Origin: Gammaproteobacteria bacterium
GTDB lineage: Bacteria > Pseudomonadota > Gammaproteobacteria > Pseudomonadales > Porticoccaceae
Reading direction: 5' to 3'
Assembly (NCBI GenBank): GCA_003235325.1
Contig: QJWQ01000099.1
Span: 1-58,367 of the forward strand
DNA: 58,367 nt
A program made the position numbers and the translations under genes. The notes beneath the pieces are model-generated. The model was not told the DNA's origin and did not search any database. It saw only the letters and a program-made list of their open reading frames with translations. Of this stretch, positions 12,604-21,666 are shown piece after piece (the first letter of the stretch is position 1; each line of letters starts with the position of its first letter).

Positions 12604-13515
12604 CTAGTTTTCAATATTCAGGTGATCGAGAATACCTTCCAGTTCATCGACACTGTTGTAACTTAGCACCAGTCGGCCCTTACCCCTGGCACTGTGCTGA
12701 ATACTGGCAGGAACTCCCACCTTTTCCGATATCCGGTCCTGCAGGCGCTTTATGTCTGGATCCATTCTTGCCGGGCGTACCTTTGGCTGGTTTTCCTGTT
12801 GCTGGAGCCTTCGAACCAGAGCCTCGGTTTGTCTCACGGTCATACCCCTGCCGACCACCTGGCGCGCGGCTTCGACCTGGCGCATTCCGGGCAAGCCGAG
12901 CAGGGCCCTGGCGTGGCCCATTTCCAGATCACCATGTTCCAGAAAGGTTCGCACTTCCTCTTCCAGGGAAATCAGCCGCATCAGGTTGGCTACTGTGGCC
13001 CGGGACTTGCCCACCGCCTGGGCGACCTGCTGCTGGGTCAGTTTGAATTCTTCCTGCAACCGCAGCATGGCATGGGCTTCCTCAATGGGATTCAGGTCCT
13101 CTCGCTGGATATTTTCAATCAGCGCCATGGCTATGGCGGCCTCGTCGGGCACATCCCTGATCAGGGCGGGCACCGTTTCCAGTCCCGCCATCTGGGCGGC
13201 CCGCCAGCGACGTTCGCCGGCGATGATCTCGAAGCGCTGTTCGTCCACAGCTCTGACGACGATGGGTTGCATGATGCCCTGAACGCGAATGGATTCGGCC
13301 AGTTCCTCCAGGGCCTCCGGGTGCATATCCCGCCGCGGCTGGTACTTGCCCCGTTGCAGATACTCTATGGGGATATTTTCGAGTTTGCCGTTCCTGCCGC
13401 CTGCATCTGACGAGTCGGTGGTTTCGTTATCGATGTCCGCAGGCCCCTGGTCCTCCTCGGTAAGTCCGAGCAGGGCGTCCAGCCCCCGACCGAGACCCTT
13501 GCGTTTTCCAGACAT
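12604..13515 (-). CDS. parB: Chromosome partitioning protein ParB (CTPase, parS-binding)
   Basis: Binds parS, spreads along DNA as a CTP-dependent clamp and, with ParA, segregates the origin. The 303-residue protein begins MSGKRKGLGRGLDALLG, the ParA-stimulating N-terminal patch. It contains the CTP-binding box IAGERRWRAAQMAG near residue 115 and the helix-turn-helix TQQQVAQAVGKSRATVANLMRL near 155-180. Its C-terminal dimerisation domain ends EGILDHLNIEN. It lies 3 bases after parA. Two perfect parS sites lie in recF about 11 kb away. Confidence 0.97.
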   Translation of the reverse strand: MSGKRKGLGRGLDALLGLTEEDQGPADIDNETTDSSDAGGRNGKLENIPIEYLQRGKYQPRRDMHPEALEELAESIRVQGIMQPIVVRAVDEQRFEIIAGERRWRAAQMAGLETVPALIRDVPDEAAIAMALIENIQREDLNPIEEAHAMLRLQEEFKLTQQQVAQAVGKSRATVANLMRLISLEEEVRTFLEHGDLEMGHARALLGLPGMRQVEAARQVVGRGMTVRQTEALVRRLQQQENQPKVRPARMDPDIKRLQDRISEKVGVPASIQHSARGKGRLVLSYNSVDELEGILDHLNIEN

Positions 13516-13518
13516 CGG

Positions 13519-14322
13519 TCAGGTACCCTCTACCTGGGTGGCAGCGGAGGCGAGCCCGCGTCTTTCCCGGCGAAGAATTTCACCGGCAAGTCCCAGATAG
13601 GCAATGCATCCCTTTGAGTGACGGTCGTAAATCATCGCCGGCTTGCCATAGCTGGGGGCCTCGGCCAGGCGAACATTGCGGGGAATCGCAATGCGATAAA
13701 CCTTTTCCCCGAAATAACTGTGCAATTGTGCGGTCACTTCATTGGTGAGGGAATTCCGGGGGTCGTACATGGTTCGCAATATCCCCTCGATTTTCAGTTG
13801 AGGATTCAACAGCTTGCCAATTTTTTGAATGGTGCCAACCAGGTCAGACAGTCCCTCGAGGGCGTAATACTCACATTGCATGGGAATGATGACACCGTCG
13901 CAGGCCACCAGGGCATTGACGGTGAGCATGCTCAACGAGGGTGGGCAATCGACAATAATGAAATCATAGTTGTAACGCTGATTGACCAGAACATGGCGAA
14001 GGCGGTTTTCCCGGTTTGGCAACTTCAGCAGTTCCACTTCTGCCGCGGTCAGATCCCTGTTGGCGGGCAGAACATCCAGTGCGGATTCCTCGCAATGTTG
14101 CACTGCCTGCTGAAAGGTGCCCTTGCCGGTAATAACGTCGTATATGGAATACTCCAGGCTGTTCTTGTCGATACCACAACCCATCGTGGCATTGCCCTGT
14201 GGGTCCATGTCCACCAGTAACACCCGCTTGGCATAACTGCCCAGGGAGGCGGCCAGATTGACACTGGTGGTGGTTTTACCCACGCCGCCTTTCTGGTTGG
14301 CAATGGTGAAAATACGACTCAA
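13519..14322 (-). CDS. parA: Chromosome partitioning ATPase ParA (Soj)
   Basis: Walker-type ATPase that binds the nucleoid and moves ParB-parS complexes. The deviant Walker A KGGVGKTTTSVN starts at residue 11, with the signature lysine before GVGKT; VDMDPQGNAT and IIVDCPPSLSML are the A' and B motifs. The 267-residue length fits small chromosomal ParA proteins without an N-terminal DNA-binding domain. The start overlaps the end of rsmG (ATG at 14322, rsmG stop at 14319), so they are translationally linked. Confidence 0.97.
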   Translation of the reverse strand: MSRIFTIANQKGGVGKTTTSVNLAASLGSYAKRVLLVDMDPQGNATMGCGIDKNSLEYSIYDVITGKGTFQQAVQHCEESALDVLPANRDLTAAEVELLKLPNRENRLRHVLVNQRYNYDFIIVDCPPSLSMLTVNALVACDGVIIPMQCEYYALEGLSDLVGTIQKIGKLLNPQLKIEGILRTMYDPRNSLTNEVTAQLHSYFGEKVYRIAIPRNVRLAEAPSYGKPAMIYDRHSKGCIAYLGLAGEILRRERRGLASAATQVEGT

Positions 14323-14960
14323 GGTGTTTTTCCGATTTCAATCAAATGGCGGTCTTCATCCAGGCCCGGTATTTGCAGCCGATGGGAAGTGCAGACATTA
14401 TAGGGTTTTACCAACTGGCTCAACTCCTGTTTCGGATAGCGGCCCTTCATGGCGTAAAAGCGCCCGCTGTCTGCCAGCAGGTGGTGGCAGCTGTCGACCA
14501 TGGTGGCCAGGGAGGCAAATGCCCGGCTGATGACCCCGTCGAAGTTCCGTTCGGGACGATAACTTTCTACCCTGGCCTGCACCTCCTGAATATTTGACAG
14601 GCCGAGGGCCAGACGGGCCTGAAACAGAAATCGGGTCTTCTTGCCATTGCTGTCCAGCAACACGAAAAACTTGCCGGGCAGGGCAATGGCAAGAGCGATA
14701 CCAGGCAATCCGGGTCCGGTGCCAACATCAATGAAATATTGCCCGCGCAGGTAGGGAGCAACCGCCAGGCAGTCCAGCAGATGTCTGTCCACAATGTCTG
14801 CGGCCTCGGTGACCGCAGTGAGATTGTAGGCTCTGTTCCAGCGCTCCAGCAGGCCTGCATAGGTCAACAGAAGGCCGACCTGGTGGTCGGTGACTTCCAG
14901 TTGCAAGCGTTGAAGCCCCTGGCGCAGACGTTGCTCCAGTAGAGGCCGGCCTGGAACCAT
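14319..14960 (-). CDS. rsmG: 16S rRNA (guanine-N7) methyltransferase RsmG
   Basis: Methylates G527 (E. coli numbering) in 16S rRNA using S-adenosylmethionine. The SAM-binding motif reads FIDVGTGPGLPGIALAIALP near residue 75, close to the family's DVGSGAGLPGI. Length 213 is normal. The start ATG lies at the mnmG stop (14960), the usual mnmG-rsmG-parA-parB order. Confidence 0.96.
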   Translation of the reverse strand: MVPGRPLLEQRLRQGLQRLQLEVTDHQVGLLLTYAGLLERWNRAYNLTAVTEAADIVDRHLLDCLAVAPYLRGQYFIDVGTGPGLPGIALAIALPGKFFVLLDSNGKKTRFLFQARLALGLSNIQEVQARVESYRPERNFDGVISRAFASLATMVDSCHHLLADSGRFYAMKGRYPKQELSQLVKPYNVCTSHRLQIPGLDEDRHLIEIGKTP

Positions 14961-16855
14961 CAGGCAATCTTGTTGGTGGCGGTGACCGCTGCCGATTTTT
15001 TCTTCAGATAGATCAGCAACAGGGACATTGCAGCCGGCGTCACGCCGGGGATTCGCGCGGCCCTGGCCAGGGTTTCCGGCCTGGCAGCAGTCAATTTCTG
15101 CACCACTTCGTTGGACAACCCCTTGACGATGCGATAGTCAAAATCCTCGGGGATACCGGTATTTTCCTGGCGCCGCATTCGATCTATTTCGTCCTGTTGC
15201 CGGTCGATGTAACCATGGTACCTGGCTTCGACTTCGATCTGCTCGGCGACACGGGGGTCCGGCACCGACTGGCCTTCAAGGGAACTGACGAACCAGTAGT
15301 CCAGTTCCGGCCGCTTCAGCAATTCGAACAGGCTGTATTCCCGGGACAGCGGATTGGCACTCAGGGCGTTGACCCTGCTGGCCGCGGTACTATCTGGCTG
15401 AATATAAGTGGCTTTGAGTCGCTGACGCTCCCGGCTAATGGCCTCCCGCTTGTCACAGAATGCGCGCCAGCGATGATCGTCCACCAGACCAAGCTCCCGC
15501 CCCTTTTCAGTCAAACGCAAATCTGCATTGTCTTCACGCAGGAGCAGGCGGTACTCCGCCCGGCTGGTAAACATTCGATAGGGCTCTTTGGTCCCCAGGC
15601 TGATCAAATCATCGGCCAATACGCCGAGATAGGCCTGATCCCGACGAGGACACCAGGGTTCCCGTTCAGCCACCATCAGCGCGGCATTGATACCCGCCAG
15701 CAGCCCCTGGGCTGCCGCCTCCTCGTATCCAGTGGTGCCGTTGATCTGGCCGGCAAAGAACAGGCCGTTGATAAACCGGTTTTCCAGGGAGTACTTGAGA
15801 TACCGGGGATCAAAAAAATCGTACTCGATGGCGTACCCGGGTCGCGTGATATGGGCGTTCTCAAAGCCCTTGATCGAACGCACCAGTTGCATCTGGATAT
15901 CGAAGGGCAAGCTGGTGGAAATACCGTTGGGATAGAGTTCCGACGTGTTAAGACCCTCGGGTTCGACAAATATCTGGTGGCTGCTCTTGTCGGCAAATCG
16001 GACCACCTTGTCTTCAATGGAGGGACAGTACCTGGGGCCGATACCCTCAATCACCCCGGTAAACATCGGAGACCGATCAAGACCGGATCGGATAATGTCG
16101 TGGGTATTTTCGGAGGTATGGGTAATCCAGCAGCAGGTCTGGCGTGGATGCTGATCAGCCGACCCCATGTACGACATGACCGGCAGGGGCTGATCGCCCC
16201 ACTGCTCGGCTAACTGGTCAAAATTAACAGTTTTGGCATCGATGCGGGGTGGAGTGCCTGTTTTCAACCTGTCGACCCGTAACGGCAGCTCTCGCAGACG
16301 TCGGGCCAGGGCGATAGAAGGCGGGTCCCCGGCACGGCCACCGGAATGGTTTTCCAGTCCAATATGGATTCTGCCACCGAGAAATGTACCGGCTGCCAGC
16401 ACCACCGCACGGGCAAAAAATTTCAGACCCATTTGAGTGACAACGCCGCGCACCGAATCCCCATCAACAATCAGGTCATCTACCGCCTGCTGAAAGATGG
16501 ACAGATTAGGCTGGTTTTCCACGATGTCCCGGATTGCTGCCTTGTACAGCACTCGATCCGCCTGGGCTCGAGTCGCCCGCACCGCCGGTCCCTTGCGTGA
16601 ATTCAGAACACGAAACTGGATACCGCCCAAATCCGTGGCTCGTGCCATGGCACCACCCAGCGCATCCACTTCCTTCACCAGATGGCTCTTGCCGATACCG
16701 CCAATGGCCGGATTGCAGGACATTTGCCCAAGCGTTTCGATGTTGTGGGTCAGCAGCAGGGTTCGGCAGCCCATGCGCGCGGCAGCCAGGCAAGCTTCGG
16801 TGCCGGCGTGACCTCCACCGATGACGATGACATCGAATCTGTCCGGGTAGTGCAC
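14960..16855 (-). CDS. mnmG: tRNA U34 carboxymethylaminomethyl synthesis enzyme MnmG (GidA)
   Basis: FAD enzyme that, with MnmE, modifies the wobble uridine of several tRNAs. The FAD-binding motif [17 protein letters not shown] starts at residue 13, and the family stretch [20 protein letters not shown] is intact near residues 44-62. At 631 residues it is full length. First gene of the mnmG-rsmG-parA-parB operon. Its partner mnmE lies across the origin-like region on the opposite strand. Confidence 0.98.
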   Translation of the reverse strand: MHYPDRFDVIVIGGGHAGTEACLAAARMGCRTLLLTHNIETLGQMSCNPAIGGIGKSHLVKEVDALGGAMARATDLGGIQFRVLNSRKGPAVRATRAQADRVLYKAAIRDIVENQPNLSIFQQAVDDLIVDGDSVRGVVTQMGLKFFARAVVLAAGTFLGGRIHIGLENHSGGRAGDPPSIALARRLRELPLRVDRLKTGTPPRIDAKTVNFDQLAEQWGDQPLPVMSYMGSADQHPRQTCCWITHTSENTHDIIRSGLDRSPMFTGVIEGIGPRYCPSIEDKVVRFADKSSHQIFVEPEGLNTSELYPNGISTSLPFDIQMQLVRSIKGFENAHITRPGYAIEYDFFDPRYLKYSLENRFINGLFFAGQINGTTGYEEAAAQGLLAGINAALMVAEREPWCPRRDQAYLGVLADDLISLGTKEPYRMFTSRAEYRLLLREDNADLRLTEKGRELGLVDDHRWRAFCDKREAISRERQRLKATYIQPDSTAASRVNALSANPLSREYSLFELLKRPELDYWFVSSLEGQSVPDPRVAEQIEVEARYHGYIDRQQDEIDRMRRQENTGIPEDFDYRIVKGLSNEVVQKLTAARPETLARAARIPGVTPAAMSLLLIYLKKKSAAVTATNKIA

Positions 16856-16886
16856 GGTTGCTGTCCACAGGGTAAAAGGGGCAGGG

Positions 16887-16915
16887 ATTATACGCGAACC
16901 TCAGGAAAATTTGAC
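16887..16915 (-). promoter_or_regulatory. Likely promoter of the mnmG operon
   Basis: A perfect -10 TATAAT on the minus strand (16887-16892) lies 31 bases before the mnmG start. The -35 region (16910-16915 on plus reads TTTGAC) does not match well, so activation or an extended contact would be needed. Confidence 0.4.
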
Positions 16916-16929
16916 CACTGCGACACCAG

Positions 16930-17330
16930 TCTTTTTTTTTGGAGCGATTGTCTGCTTACAAAGAAATAATAATTAACATTCTTATATGTGCCTGTATAGG
17001 TAAAGATTAATGTAGATGCTATAGATAGGGAGACCGCCTTCTGTGGATAACCGCACTAAGCCCAGGTCAGCCGTTGAATTTCTGATGGGAACAAGGCCGG
17101 AATATCGCATTGGCAACCTGCTGGAGCCACCCCGTCCAACCTGTGGCTAAATACGCCTTTCTCCACAGGCTTGAATGTTGGGCATTTTTTTTGATCAATC
17201 TATCCCCAGTCTATTCCAACAATTCCATACCGCTTGTCCCCAGTTTTATCAACAGAATAGGCGGATTCGGCGGCCTGTGGATATATCTGTGGATATTGCT
17301 GTTAACAGCCCGCCTGATAAACACCGGCAT
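16930..17330. other. Origin-like intergenic region with DnaA-box cluster (candidate oriC)
   Basis: This 589-base gap between divergent mnmG and rpmH has no gene. It holds an A+T-rich stretch (about 16957-16990) that could unwind, next to one perfect DnaA box (TGTGGATAA, 17042-17050). One-mismatch boxes lie at 17142-17150, 17159-17167, 17276-17284 and 17288-17296, with looser matches at 17200-17208 and 17234-17242. It contains one GATC site, so E. coli-style Dam/SeqA control is not suggested. A gap at this position next to mnmG and rpmH is where gammaproteobacterial origins are often found. The call is an inference from motifs and position. Confidence 0.55.
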
Positions 17331-17344
17331 TTTTTTCAAATGCG

Positions 17345-17373
17345 TTGATAGCTGGGCTTTTTTTCTTTAAAAT
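17345..17373 (+). promoter_or_regulatory. Sigma70-type promoter of rpmH
   Basis: -35 TTGATA (17345-17350), 17-base spacer, -10 TAAAAT (17368-17373). The predicted start near 17380 gives a leader of about 65 bases before rpmH. Confidence 0.7.
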
Positions 17374-17444
17374 CCACCGCCCTTTAATGGCGCCTTCGAG
17401 GTCGCGTCATTAACCCACAGTAAATCAGCAGTGGATATTCGGTA

Positions 17445-17579
17445 ATGAAAAGAACATTTCAGCCCAGCGTTCTTAAAAGAGCACGTACTCACGGTTTTCG
17501 CGCTCGAATGGCAACCAAAAATGGTCGCCTGGTGATCAACCGTCGACGTGCAAAGGGTCGCAAGCGTCTGGCCGCCTGA
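17445..17579 (+). CDS. rpmH: 50S ribosomal protein L34
   Basis: The 44-residue basic protein [18 protein letters not shown]...GRKRLAA is a full-length L34, a component of the large ribosomal subunit near the exit tunnel. It starts the rpmH-rnpA-yidD-yidC-mnmE run, with rnpA beginning 27 bases later, as in most bacteria. Expression should be high and is probably driven by the promoter at 17345-17373. Confidence 0.98.
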   Translation: MKRTFQPSVLKRARTHGFRARMATKNGRLVINRRRAKGRKRLAA

Positions 17580-17606
17580 GACCAGATCCCCGCCTGGGGC
17601 GTATCC

Positions 17607-18029
17607 ATGTCCGGAGCCCCGAGTGAGAACAGCAACACTACTGAAGGCAAATCGGTTAAGAGCGGTTTCGACAAAAGCAGGCGCCTGCTGAATGCCGGTG
17701 ATTTCAAAAATGTATTTGACGGCGCCAGCTTTAAACTGGGCAATGATAGCTTCCTTCTGCTTGCCAGACCCTCTTCCCTAGGCCATGCCCGGTTGGGGTT
17801 GGTGGTTGCCAAAAAAAATATCCGTCGCGCTGTCGATCGAAACCGCATCAAAAGAGTCGTTCGGGAAACGTTCCGTCAATATCAGGATCATCTTGATACC
17901 CTGGATATCGTCTTTCTGGCCAGACGGGGGCTACATATCTTGCCAAATTCTGATCAAACCCGGCTTGTTCGTGAAGGCTGGCGCCGCCTGGAAAAAAAAC
18001 TTGCCCACCAGGGAGGGCGCTCCCGGTGA
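17607..18029 (+). CDS. rnpA: Ribonuclease P protein component
   Basis: Protein subunit of RNase P, which matures the 5' ends of tRNAs with the rnpB RNA (not in this window). The RNR signature region NIRRAVDRNRIKRVVRETFRQ lies near residues 72-92. The 140-residue form carries about 20 extra polar residues before the usual KSRRLLNAGDFKNVF start of the fold. No better start codon exists downstream, so the tail is kept, but its translation is uncertain. The stop overlaps the yidD start. Confidence 0.94.
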   Translation: MSGAPSENSNTTEGKSVKSGFDKSRRLLNAGDFKNVFDGASFKLGNDSFLLLARPSSLGHARLGLVVAKKNIRRAVDRNRIKRVVRETFRQYQDHLDTLDIVFLARRGLHILPNSDQTRLVREGWRRLEKKLAHQGGRSR

Positions 18030-18268
18030 AATGGCTGCTGACCAGGATGATCAGGCTCTACCAGTATCTGCTCAGTCCGCTGTTGGGCAACAACTGTCGC
18101 TTTTACCCCAGTTGTTCCTGTTATGCTCAGCAGGCAATCAATGATCACGGAACCCTGAGAGGGGGTTACCTCAGTCTGCGTCGCGTTCTAAAATGCCACC
18201 CTTTTCATTCCGGTGGCTTTGATCCGGTTCCGGAACCCAAAAAATTTAAACCCCCAGAGTTGAATTAA
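18026..18268 (+). CDS. yidD: Membrane protein insertion efficiency factor YidD
   Basis: Small membrane-associated protein that aids YidC-dependent insertion. The 80-residue product has the family pattern NNCRFYPSCSCYAQQAI with its cysteines and the C-terminal KCHPFHSGGFDPVP motif. It starts with GTG overlapping the rnpA stop (GTGA), indicating coupled translation. yidC follows 2 bases after its stop. Confidence 0.96.
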   Translation: MKWLLTRMIRLYQYLLSPLLGNNCRFYPSCSCYAQQAINDHGTLRGGYLSLRRVLKCHPFHSGGFDPVPEPKKFKPPELN

Positions 18269-18270
18269 CT

Positions 18271-19941
18271 ATGGATTGGCAAAGAAATCTGTTGATCGCC
18301 GGGATTATTGCTGTCCTGGCCATACTGTTTGTCCGCTGGAATGAGTTCAAGGACGACCGTTCCAGCCTCCAGGAAAGTTTTGTCAAGGAAGCCGTCGTGG
18401 TACCTGATGCCGCCGTCGCGCCAGAGGCCAGCGGAGATACCACCGAAGCCATTCCGGACCCATCAACTGCAACCGATGCCAATGAACCGATAACCGGGAC
18501 ATCCTCTTCCTCCCGGCTGATTTCAGTGGTAACGGATGTTCTGGAAGTCACCATCGATACCTATGGCGGAGACATTGTTCGAATCGGCTTGCCTGAACAC
18601 CTGTCAGCCCTGTCAGAAAAATCTGATCCCTTTATCCTGCTTAACCGCACCAGTAGCCAAACCTATATTGCACAAAGCGGTCTAGTCGGCGCCAATGGAA
18701 CAGATACTCGTGAAGGCAGACCGCTGTTTCACGCCGATGCGACCGATTATCATCTGGAGCACGGCAGTGACTTGCTGGAGGTTGACCTGAAGCTGACCCA
18801 GGGTGATGTCAGTATCATCAAACGCTTCAGTTTTCGTCGCGGCGACTACCTGATGGGTGTGGACTACCTGATCGATAACAAGGGACCTGATACCTGGTCA
18901 GCAAGCCTGTTTGGGCAAATACAGCGCAATACCTTTTTGCCGGATGTCAAAAAAGGCATGGGTATGCAACCTTATGTGGGTGCCGCACTGACTACCCCGG
19001 AGGAAAACTACAAGAAGGTTAAATTCTCAGATCTGGATGAAAAGCCTTTCCGTATTGAAAAAATGGGCGGCTGGGTATCCATGGTGCAGCACTACTTTAT
19101 CAGTGCCTGGGTGCCGGACCAACAGCTGTTAAACAAGTTTAATTTAAGAAAGCTAGGCAATCGCGATCTCTATGTCCTGGGGTTTACTTCACCTGTGCTA
19201 CAGGTACCGGCGGGAGAAATCGGTAAAACCGGAGCCAGCTTCTATGCGGGCCCGAAGGACCAATACCGACTGGAGAAGATTTCTCCTTACCTGGATCTGA
19301 CCGTCGATTACGGCTGGCTATGGTGGGTGGCCAAACCCATTTTTTACACCCTGACCCTGATTCACGACCTGGTGGGGAACTGGGGCTGGTCCATTATTTT
19401 ATTGACGATACTTATCAAAGCCCTGTTCTTCAAGCTTTCGGCCACCAGCTACCGTTCCATGGCGAAAATGCGCAAATTGCAGCCGGAGATGGCAAGGCTC
19501 AAAGACCTTTACGGCGATGACCGTCAGAAGCTGTCCCAGGAAATGATGAATTTCTACAAGAAGGAAAAGGTCAATCCCATGGGCGGCTGTCTGCCCATGC
19601 TGATTCAAATGCCGGTGTTCATTGCGCTTTACTGGGTATTATTCGAAAGCGTTGAATTGCGCCACGCCCCCTGGATCCTGTGGATCAAGGACCTGTCGGT
19701 GCAGGATCCCTATTTCGTGCTACCGGTTCTCAACGGCATCAGCATGTTTTTAAGTACTCTGTTGCAGCCGGTGCCACCGGACCCGACCCAGGCCAAGGTA
19801 ATGAAAATCATGCCGGTTGCCTTTTCATTCCTTTTTGCCTTTTTTCCCGCGGGGCTGGTAATTTACTGGACGGTGAACAGCGTTCTCTCAATTCTTCAGC
19901 AATGGATAATAACGCGTCGTATTGAGGCCGGCTCCGGTTAA
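18271..19941 (+). CDS. yidC: Membrane protein insertase YidC
   Basis: Inserts and folds inner-membrane proteins, alone or with SecYEG; the Fo subunits encoded nearby are classic clients. The 556-residue protein has an N-terminal anchor (about residues 7-23) and a low-complexity Ala/Thr/Pro linker. A large periplasmic domain of about 280 residues follows, then the conserved C-terminal core with five helices (GNWGWSIILLTILIK, NPMGGCLPMLIQMPVFIALY). This is the Gram-negative architecture. Confidence 0.97.
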   Translation: MDWQRNLLIAGIIAVLAILFVRWNEFKDDRSSLQESFVKEAVVVPDAAVAPEASGDTTEAIPDPSTATDANEPITGTSSSSRLISVVTDVLEVTIDTYGGDIVRIGLPEHLSALSEKSDPFILLNRTSSQTYIAQSGLVGANGTDTREGRPLFHADATDYHLEHGSDLLEVDLKLTQGDVSIIKRFSFRRGDYLMGVDYLIDNKGPDTWSASLFGQIQRNTFLPDVKKGMGMQPYVGAALTTPEENYKKVKFSDLDEKPFRIEKMGGWVSMVQHYFISAWVPDQQLLNKFNLRKLGNRDLYVLGFTSPVLQVPAGEIGKTGASFYAGPKDQYRLEKISPYLDLTVDYGWLWWVAKPIFYTLTLIHDLVGNWGWSIILLTILIKALFFKLSATSYRSMAKMRKLQPEMARLKDLYGDDRQKLSQEMMNFYKKEKVNPMGGCLPMLIQMPVFIALYWVLFESVELRHAPWILWIKDLSVQDPYFVLPVLNGISMFLSTLLQPVPPDPTQAKVMKIMPVAFSFLFAFFPAGLVIYWTVNSVLSILQQWIITRRIEAGSG

Positions 19942-19969
19942 CAGCCTGTGAAAAGTGCCTGTTTCGTCA

Positions 19970-21334
19970 ATGCCGACTGGTGATCAAGACGTTATAGCGG
20001 CCATAGCCACTGCACCAGGTCGCGGTGGTATCGGTATTGTTCGCATATCGGGAAGTAACCTGTTAACCCTGGTCAGGAACCTGATTCAAACCGAGATCAG
20101 ACCCCGAATCGCCACTGTGGCCAATTTCCTCGATGCCGGTGGTCAGGTCATTGATCAGGGTATCGTTCTTTATTTTACTGCACCTCACTCCTTTACCGGG
20201 GAGGACGTGATCGAACTTCAGGGCCACGGCGGCGCCGTGGTCATGGATAGTCTTTTAGCCAGAGTCATACAGCTGGGGGCACGCCTTGCCCGTCCGGGAG
20301 AATTCTCTGAGCGTGCCTTCCTCAATGGCAAGATCGACCTGGCTCAGGCAGAGGCCATAGCTGATCTTATTGATGCCAGTTCCCGGCAGGCCGCCAGGTC
20401 TGCAATGCGTTCACTGCAGGGGGAATTCTCACGACAGATCCGGGAGTTGGTGGAATCACTGATTCAACTGAGAATCTATGTTGAAGCCGCTATCGACTTT
20501 CCGGAAGAAGATGTGTCATTTCTTAACGATGGTCGGGTGGCTGGTGAAATTCAGCTCTTGCTGTCGGCGTTGGCGTCCATAAAAGACAGGGCGAGGCAGG
20601 GTACCATTCTCCAGGAGGGAATGACTGTAGTCATTGCCGGTAAACCCAATGCGGGAAAATCGAGCCTGCTGAATGCACTGTCCGGGCGTGAGACTGCCAT
20701 TGTTACCGAAATCGCCGGTACCACGAGGGATGTTCTCCGGGAACGTATCGATATCGATGGAATGCCACTACATATCGTCGACACGGCTGGATTGCGTGAA
20801 AGCACCGATGCAGTGGAGCAGGAAGGAATTCGACGCGCCTGGGCTGAAATAGAAGCTGCCGATCAAGTATTGCTGATTATGGACAGTAATGAAGATAGTA
20901 TAAATTTCCCTAATAGCAGCTGGCCCGAGTATTTCCACCGATTTCCAGAAAAATCCAATATTACCCTGGTGCTCAACAAGATCGATTTATCTGACCAAAG
21001 TGACAGTATCGTTCATGGTGAATATACCAGTATTTTTCTTTCTGCCAAAACCGGTCAAGGATTGCCCCTGCTCAGGAATTACCTCAAAGGTTTAATGGGT
21101 TACAGCGGCAGCATCGAGGGTGGTTTCAGTGCACGTCGCAGGCACCTGGAAGCGCTGGAACGCGCTGAACAAAGCATTGAAAATGCCAGAATCCAGTTAA
21201 ATGTCGGAGGCAACGGTGAACTGGTAGCGGAAGACCTGCGCCATGCCCAGCAACAGTTAGGAGAAATTACCGGCGAGTTTACGGCCAATGATCTTCTAGG
21301 CCGGATATTCTCCAGTTTTTGCATCGGAAAGTGA
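19970..21334 (+). CDS. mnmE: tRNA modification GTPase MnmE (TrmE)
   Basis: GTPase partner of MnmG in wobble-uridine modification. It has an N-terminal formyl-folate-binding domain ([20 protein letters not shown]), a helical domain, the inserted G domain ([14 protein letters not shown] near residue 223; [12 protein letters not shown]) and the C-terminal zinc-free FCIGK motif with its conserved Cys. I prefer the ATG at 19970 (454 residues, as in E. coli) to a GTG at 19955. Last gene before the dnaA upstream region. Confidence 0.96.
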   Translation: MPTGDQDVIAAIATAPGRGGIGIVRISGSNLLTLVRNLIQTEIRPRIATVANFLDAGGQVIDQGIVLYFTAPHSFTGEDVIELQGHGGAVVMDSLLARVIQLGARLARPGEFSERAFLNGKIDLAQAEAIADLIDASSRQAARSAMRSLQGEFSRQIRELVESLIQLRIYVEAAIDFPEEDVSFLNDGRVAGEIQLLLSALASIKDRARQGTILQEGMTVVIAGKPNAGKSSLLNALSGRETAIVTEIAGTTRDVLRERIDIDGMPLHIVDTAGLRESTDAVEQEGIRRAWAEIEAADQVLLIMDSNEDSINFPNSSWPEYFHRFPEKSNITLVLNKIDLSDQSDSIVHGEYTSIFLSAKTGQGLPLLRNYLKGLMGYSGSIEGGFSARRRHLEALERAEQSIENARIQLNVGGNGELVAEDLRHAQQQLGEITGEFTANDLLGRIFSSFCIGK

Positions 21335-21666
21335 CTGCCCAGGCAATAACTGGTCACCTATTTAATTCCTTTTAATCGAGCTGAAAAAAATTCCCAAAAA
21401 TATTTTCCAAATACAGGAAGTACACTGCCAAGTTACAGTAAGTTCACAGGTTATCCACAGGAAGTGTTTAAAATATAGCCAATTATCATTGTCAATCCTG
21501 TGTAAAAACACAGCCCTATGTTTTGTGATAACATATTGAAATAAAAGGCGATTTTATATTTTGTTATCGCACAAAACCTAAAAAATTAGTGTGGATAACA
21601 GTGCCGATTCCGGATAGACTTTGTCCCCTTGGAAATACAACAACAATGTCATTGGGGAAGAAAATT
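21335..21666 (+). promoter_or_regulatory. dnaA upstream region with two perfect DnaA boxes and a small palindrome
   Basis: This gene-free stretch is A+T rich. Perfect DnaA boxes lie at 21451-21459 (TTATCCACA) and, inverted, at 21590-21598 (TGTGGATAA), 139 bases apart. The second sits 68 bases before the proposed dnaA start, a good place for DnaA to repress its own gene. The palindrome CTGTGT-AAAA-ACACAG spans 21498-21513. I could not find a convincing -35/-10 pair. This could be the dnaA promoter, part of the origin, or both. Confidence 0.55.

Noticed and set aside
15197-16213. A 338-codon plus-strand open frame
   Set aside because: It lies wholly antisense to mnmG, which has full family motifs; the antisense product has no domain or ribosome site.
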